Shown piece by piece: positions 5,196-5,840 of a stretch of DNA of 5,840 bases. Both the position numbers and the translations under genes were made by a program. Source of the stretch: JAFGNW01 sp964618515 (lineage in GTDB: Bacteria; Zixibacteria; MSB-5A5; GN15; FEB-12); NCBI GenBank assembly GCA_964618515.1, contig CAZUAS010000144.1, forward strand, positions 1 to 5,840, given 5' to 3'. Numbering within the stretch: position 1 is the first letter of the stretch; the number at the start of each line of letters is the position of its first letter. The notes beneath the pieces were generated by a model. The model saw only the letters and a list, made by a program, of their open reading frames with translations. It did no database searches and had not been told where the DNA came from.

Positions 5196-5549
5196 ATATT
5201 TTGATAAAAAAGGACACCTGACGAATGATTGTGATTTACCCGATTTTCATTTCCCGGCCGGGTATTTTTTAAAGAGCCTTTTTATAAATCTATTTTTGGT
5301 CCGATACCAGACTGCCCGATAAACCTTCCAACACTATTTTCGCCTTGGTTTTCGAAACCCATTGACTTCTTTGATGACTGACTCTTTTATGAAATCAGCC
5401 ACAAGAAACTCTCTTAGAAACTCCTGTCAGCTAATGAGAACAGTATATTTGGACTCAGGCCTAAAGTTAAGGTATTTTCAGTTGGTTATCTTCCAGGAAC
5501 TTAGAGGCACGGGTATTATGTAAATTCGCTTTGACCTGACTAAAAAAGA
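5196..5549. other. No gene seen between the divergent barrel and tRNA promoters
   Basis: All six frames are broken into short pieces. A 44-codon frame (5389-5523, plus) has no ribosome binding site and no recognisable content, and a 26-codon minus-strand frame starting near 5361 is equally unsupported. A promoter-like pair, TTGACT (5362-5367) and TTTTAT (5385-5390), has a 17-base spacer but leads to no gene. The one notable item is the hairpin with a T-run at 5237-5270. Confidence 0.5.
5237..5270 (+). terminator. Terminator-like hairpin with T-run, no gene assigned
   Basis: TACCCG (5237-5242) pairs with CGGGTA (5259-5264) around a 16-base loop, followed by six Ts (5265-5270). The loop side contains the 10-base perfect palindrome CCCGGCCGGG (5253-5262), which competes with the stem. 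It would act on plus-strand transcription, but no plus-strand gene precedes it. Confidence 0.35.
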
Positions 5550-5577
5550 TTGACAAGTTACCGAAAAATGCTATAAT
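5550..5577 (+). promoter_or_regulatory. Consensus promoter of the tRNA-Asn unit
   Basis: Both hexamers are perfect: -35 TTGACA (5550-5555) and -10 TATAAT (5572-5577), 16 bases apart, with TG (5569-5570) one base before the -10 as in extended -10 promoters. The predicted start at about 5584 is about 135 bases before the mature tRNA. Confidence 0.9.
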
Positions 5578-5584
5578 AAGACCT

Positions 5585-5698
5585 GCCTGAAAGGGTGGTT
5601 AACCTTGAAAGTCTTTGACCTAAAGGGTATTTGACCTGAAGGGATTTTAACTTAAAGAGTGTTTTACCTGAAGGTTGGTTAACCTTTAAGGGCGGTTA
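5585..5698 (+). repeat. Tandem array of seven degenerate 16-17 bp units in the tRNA leader
   Basis: The units start at 5585, 5602, 5618, 5634, 5650, 5666 and 5682. Five are exactly 16 bases and the first and last are 17. The approximate consensus is ACCTGAAGGGTGTTTA: ACCT or ACTT at the start, an A/G-rich middle and a T-rich end. At two junctions (5597-5604 and 5677-5684) the palindrome GGTTAACC forms, and AAGGTT (5671-5676) can pair with AACCTT (5681-5686). The unit length is not a multiple of three and stops occur, so it is not coding. The array fills almost exactly the stretch from the predicted transcription start to 20 bases before the tRNA. Confidence 0.8.
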
Positions 5699-5718
5699 AT
5701 AGAAATGAATTTTCATAC

Positions 5719-5794
5719 TCCCCTGTAGCTCAGTCGGTAGAGCAGCTGACTGTTAATCAGCGGGTCGCTGGTTCGAGCCCAGCCGGGGGAGCCA
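5719..5794 (+). tRNA. tRNA-Asn (anticodon GTT), CCA encoded
   Basis: A complete cloverleaf is present: acceptor TCCCCTG with CGGGGGA (one T-G pair), D-arm GCTC/GAGC, anticodon stem GCTGA/TCAGC with loop CTGTTAA and anticodon GTT at 5752-5754, a five-base variable loop, and T-arm GCTGG-TTCGAGC-CCAGC. The discriminator base is G5791 and the 3' CCA (5792-5794) is encoded. It reads Asn codons AAC and AAU. It is transcribed from the consensus promoter at 5550 through a long repeat-filled leader that must be removed by RNase P, and is followed by its own terminator, so it appears to be a single-tRNA unit. Confidence 0.98.
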
Positions 5795-5803
5795 AAATTC
5801 AAT

Positions 5804-5829
5804 CCGCTGATTTCAGCGGTTCTTGTTTA
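5804..5829 (+). terminator. Rho-independent terminator of the tRNA-Asn unit
   Basis: CCGCTG (5804-5809) and CAGCGG (5814-5819) form a perfect 6-bp stem with a four-base loop, followed by the T-rich TTCTTGTTT. The T-run is interrupted, so it is moderate in strength. It lies 10 bases after the encoded CCA. Confidence 0.7.
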
Positions 5830-5840
5830 ACGCAAGGCCC

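Noticed and set aside
5107..5322. 71-codon plus-strand frame across the barrel promoter
   Set aside because: It runs antisense through the barrel gene's start, RBS and promoter, includes the terminator-like hairpin, and matches nothing I recognise.
5389..5523. 44-codon plus-strand frame after a TTGACT/TTTTAT promoter-like pair
   Set aside because: There is no Shine-Dalgarno, no motif and no membrane segment. In AT-rich intergenic DNA such a frame is expected by chance.
5585..5698. CRISPR-like array
   Set aside because: The units are directly contiguous at 16 bases with no distinct spacers, and each unit is degenerate, so this is a tandem repeat and not CRISPR.

Overview
The window reads as the end of an assembled contig from a Gram-negative bacterium, probably uncultured and metagenome-derived. 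Positions 1-51 are Illumina library adapter, so real sequence begins at about 52. Gram-negative is inferred from a secreted outer-membrane beta-barrel protein. The bacterial side is clear from a group I chaperonin with a GGM tail, a perfect CIRCE operator, sigma-70-type promoters and a bacterial tRNA. The overall look recalls FCB-type or Zixibacteria-like genomes, but that is recollection and no taxonomic marker here settles it.

Layout. 58-354 (+): small TM2-type membrane protein, possibly cut at its 5' end by the contig edge. 355-735: no gene, but a dense run of inverted repeats including a REP-like element. 770-1534 (+): coaX, type III pantothenate kinase, with a promoter placed so that the transcript would start at or very near its ATG. 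1675-3766 (+): the groES-groEL heat-shock operon with a consensus -35 box, a CIRCE operator over the start site, good ribosome binding sites and a strong terminator at 3797-3828. 3829-4121: no convincing gene; it holds a second, inverted copy of the REP-like element. 4122-4256 (-): a 44-codon candidate membrane microprotein. 4439-5117 (-): an outer-membrane beta-barrel gene with promoter, Shine-Dalgarno and signal peptide, but the signal peptide and the barrel lie in different frames. 5196-5549: no gene, one terminator-like hairpin. 5550-5829 (+): a tRNA-Asn(GTT) unit with a consensus promoter, a long leader made of seven degenerate 16-17 bp tandem units, the tRNA with encoded CCA, and a terminator.

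The genes are mostly housekeeping and do not form one pathway: CoaX makes 4'-phosphopantothenate for coenzyme A, GroES/GroEL fold proteins under presumed HrcA control, and tRNA-Asn serves translation. I see no defence, toxin or mobile-element gene. The most unusual signals are the repeat array between the tRNA promoter and the tRNA, the frameshifted barrel gene with intact expression signals, and the paired REP-like elements in opposite orientation on either side of coaX-groESL.
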